Assembly (NCBI GenBank): GCA_003327425.1
Contig: QOQW01000012.1
Span: forward strand, 1 to 64,000
Length of the DNA stretch: 64,000 nucleotides
Reading direction: 5' to 3'
DNA from: Candidatus Ozemibacter sibiricus
GTDB lineage: Bacteria > Muiribacteriota > Ozemobacteria > Ozemobacterales > Ozemobacteraceae
Position numbers and translations under genes: made by a program. This document shows positions 62,951-64,000 of this stretch, piece after piece. The notes beneath the pieces were generated by a model. That model saw only the letters and a program-made list of their open reading frames with translations. It made no database searches and was not told the DNA's origin. The stretch's first letter is position 1. Every line of letters starts with the position of its first letter.

Positions 62951-63994
62951 TCAGGGCTGGCCGAAGGGATCCATGGTGCGATACTGGATCGCCTCGGCGA
63001 TGTGGGGCGTGCTGATCAGAGGCTCCCCGGCCAGATCGGCGATGGTGCGGGCGACGCGGATGATCTTGTCGTAGGCGCGGGCCGACAGGCCGAAGCGCCG
63101 CACGGCTTCGAGCAGCAGGTGCCGAGCTTCCTCCGAGAGCTGGCAATCCTTTCTCAGGTCGCGCGCCGGCAGATGGGCATTGAGGATGGGCGGGCGGCGC
63201 GGATGCCGCTGGATCTGGCGGCGACGGGCGGCGATCACCCGCTCGCGCACGGCTGCCGAGGATTCGCCGGCGGCCGGGCCGACCACCTCTTCGGCCGACA
63301 GGCGCGCCACTGGGATCTGCAGATCGATCCGATCGAGCAGGGGGCCCGACACCCGTTGCTGGTAGGCCCGGACCTGGGTCGGGGTGCAGGTGCAGGGTCG
63401 CTGCGGGTCGGTGAGATTGCCGCAGGGACAGGGATTCATGGCGGCGACCAGCAGGAAACGGGCAGGGAAGGTCGTGGTATGGGCGGCGCGGGCGATCGAG
63501 ACGCGGCCTTCCGACAGCGGTTCGCGCAGCACCTCGAGGACGGTCTTCTTGAATTCGGGCAGTTCATCGAGGAAGAGGACCCCATGGTGGGCGAGCGACA
63601 CCTCGCCGGGGGCCGGGTGTCGCCCGCCCCCGATGAGGGCGACGTCGGAGATGGTATGGTGCGGGTCGCGGAACGGGCGGTCGCGCAGGATGCCATGTCC
63701 CGAGGCCAGCAGGCCTTTCACCGAATAGATGCGGGTCACTTCGAGCGCTTCGTCGAAATCCAAGGGGGGCAGCAGGGTGGGCAGGGCGCGGGCCAGCATC
63801 GTCTTGCCGGTGCCGGGCGGGCCGGCCAGCAGCAGATTGTGGCCGCCCGCCGCGGCGATTTCGAGGGCCCGGCGGGCCATCGGCTGGCCCTTGATCTCGG
63901 CCAGGTCGATGGCCGCGAACAGGGGCGGCGGCGGCGGGCGATCGGGGGCCGGCACATGGCGTGGCAAGGGGCCGGTGTCGCGCAGGGCCGCCAC
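62951..63994 (-). CDS. YifB/ComM-family Mg-chelatase-like AAA+ ATPase (5' part beyond window)
   Basis: GPPGTGKTMLARALPTLLPPLDFDEALEVTRIYS; CPCGNLTDPQRPCTCTP; partial, coding probably continues past 64000. Confidence 0.93.
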   Translation of the reverse strand: MAALRDTGPLPRHVPAPDRPPPPPLFAAIDLAEIKGQPMARRALEIAAAGGHNLLLAGPPGTGKTMLARALPTLLPPLDFDEALEVTRIYSVKGLLASGHGILRDRPFRDPHHTISDVALIGGGRHPAPGEVSLAHHGVLFLDELPEFKKTVLEVLREPLSEGRVSIARAAHTTTFPARFLLVAAMNPCPCGNLTDPQRPCTCTPTQVRAYQQRVSGPLLDRIDLQIPVARLSAEEVVGPAAGESSAAVRERVIAARRRQIQRHPRRPPILNAHLPARDLRKDCQLSEEARHLLLEAVRRFGLSARAYDKIIRVARTIADLAGEPLISTPHIAEAIQYRTMDPFGQP

Positions 63995-64000
63995 CAGGTC

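Noticed and set aside
1-64000. CRISPR arrays, tRNA/rRNA genes, transposases or prophage genes
   Set aside because: No regularly spaced direct repeats, cloverleaf-like segments, transposase motifs or phage structural genes recognised. A tRNAscan-SE/Infernal run would be needed to exclude RNA genes definitively.

Overview
GC-rich 64 kb bacterial window; lineage cannot be assigned from sequence alone. It is almost entirely protein coding, and I found no rRNA, convincing tRNA, CRISPR array or IS element. From left to right: (1) a type II restriction-modification island (N6-adenine-type methylase, PD-(D/E)XK-like endonuclease, C protein, C-box-like operator); (2) a B12/radical-SAM protein followed by a ~2,940 aa single-protein synthase, tandem NPD-type TIM barrels-KS-AT-ACP-KR-DH-PPTase, whose ACP motif reads LGIDT rather than LGIDS; (3) a pseudopilin operon; (4) secreted or lipoprotein FN3/M30-like, ankyrin, FHA and FN3/thioredoxin-like proteins; (5) zinc-ribbon/coiled-coil proteins, an ABC-2 exporter, and a Tad-like pair in which CpaE-like+CpaF and TadB+TadC are each fused; (6) DUF523, SLH, PrsW/CPBP-like, degenerate NUDIX, M16, MurC, M48 and a cNMP-binding+MinD/CpaE-like protein; (7) a compact seven-gene operon that begins with a DNA-binding/PTS-EIIA-like fusion and encodes a hydrogenase-4/complex-I-like membrane complex whose large subunit lacks the Ni-binding CxxC motifs (Ehr-like); (8) two exported proteins and a ComM/YifB AAA+ protein cut by the window end. 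The best candidates for unusual biology are the self-contained synthase, the Ni-less hydrogenase-related operon coupled to an EIIA-DNA-binding fusion, and the fused Tad components. Coordinates come from the ORF track; I adjusted starts by eye where RBS, overlap or homology-like N-termini argued for it.
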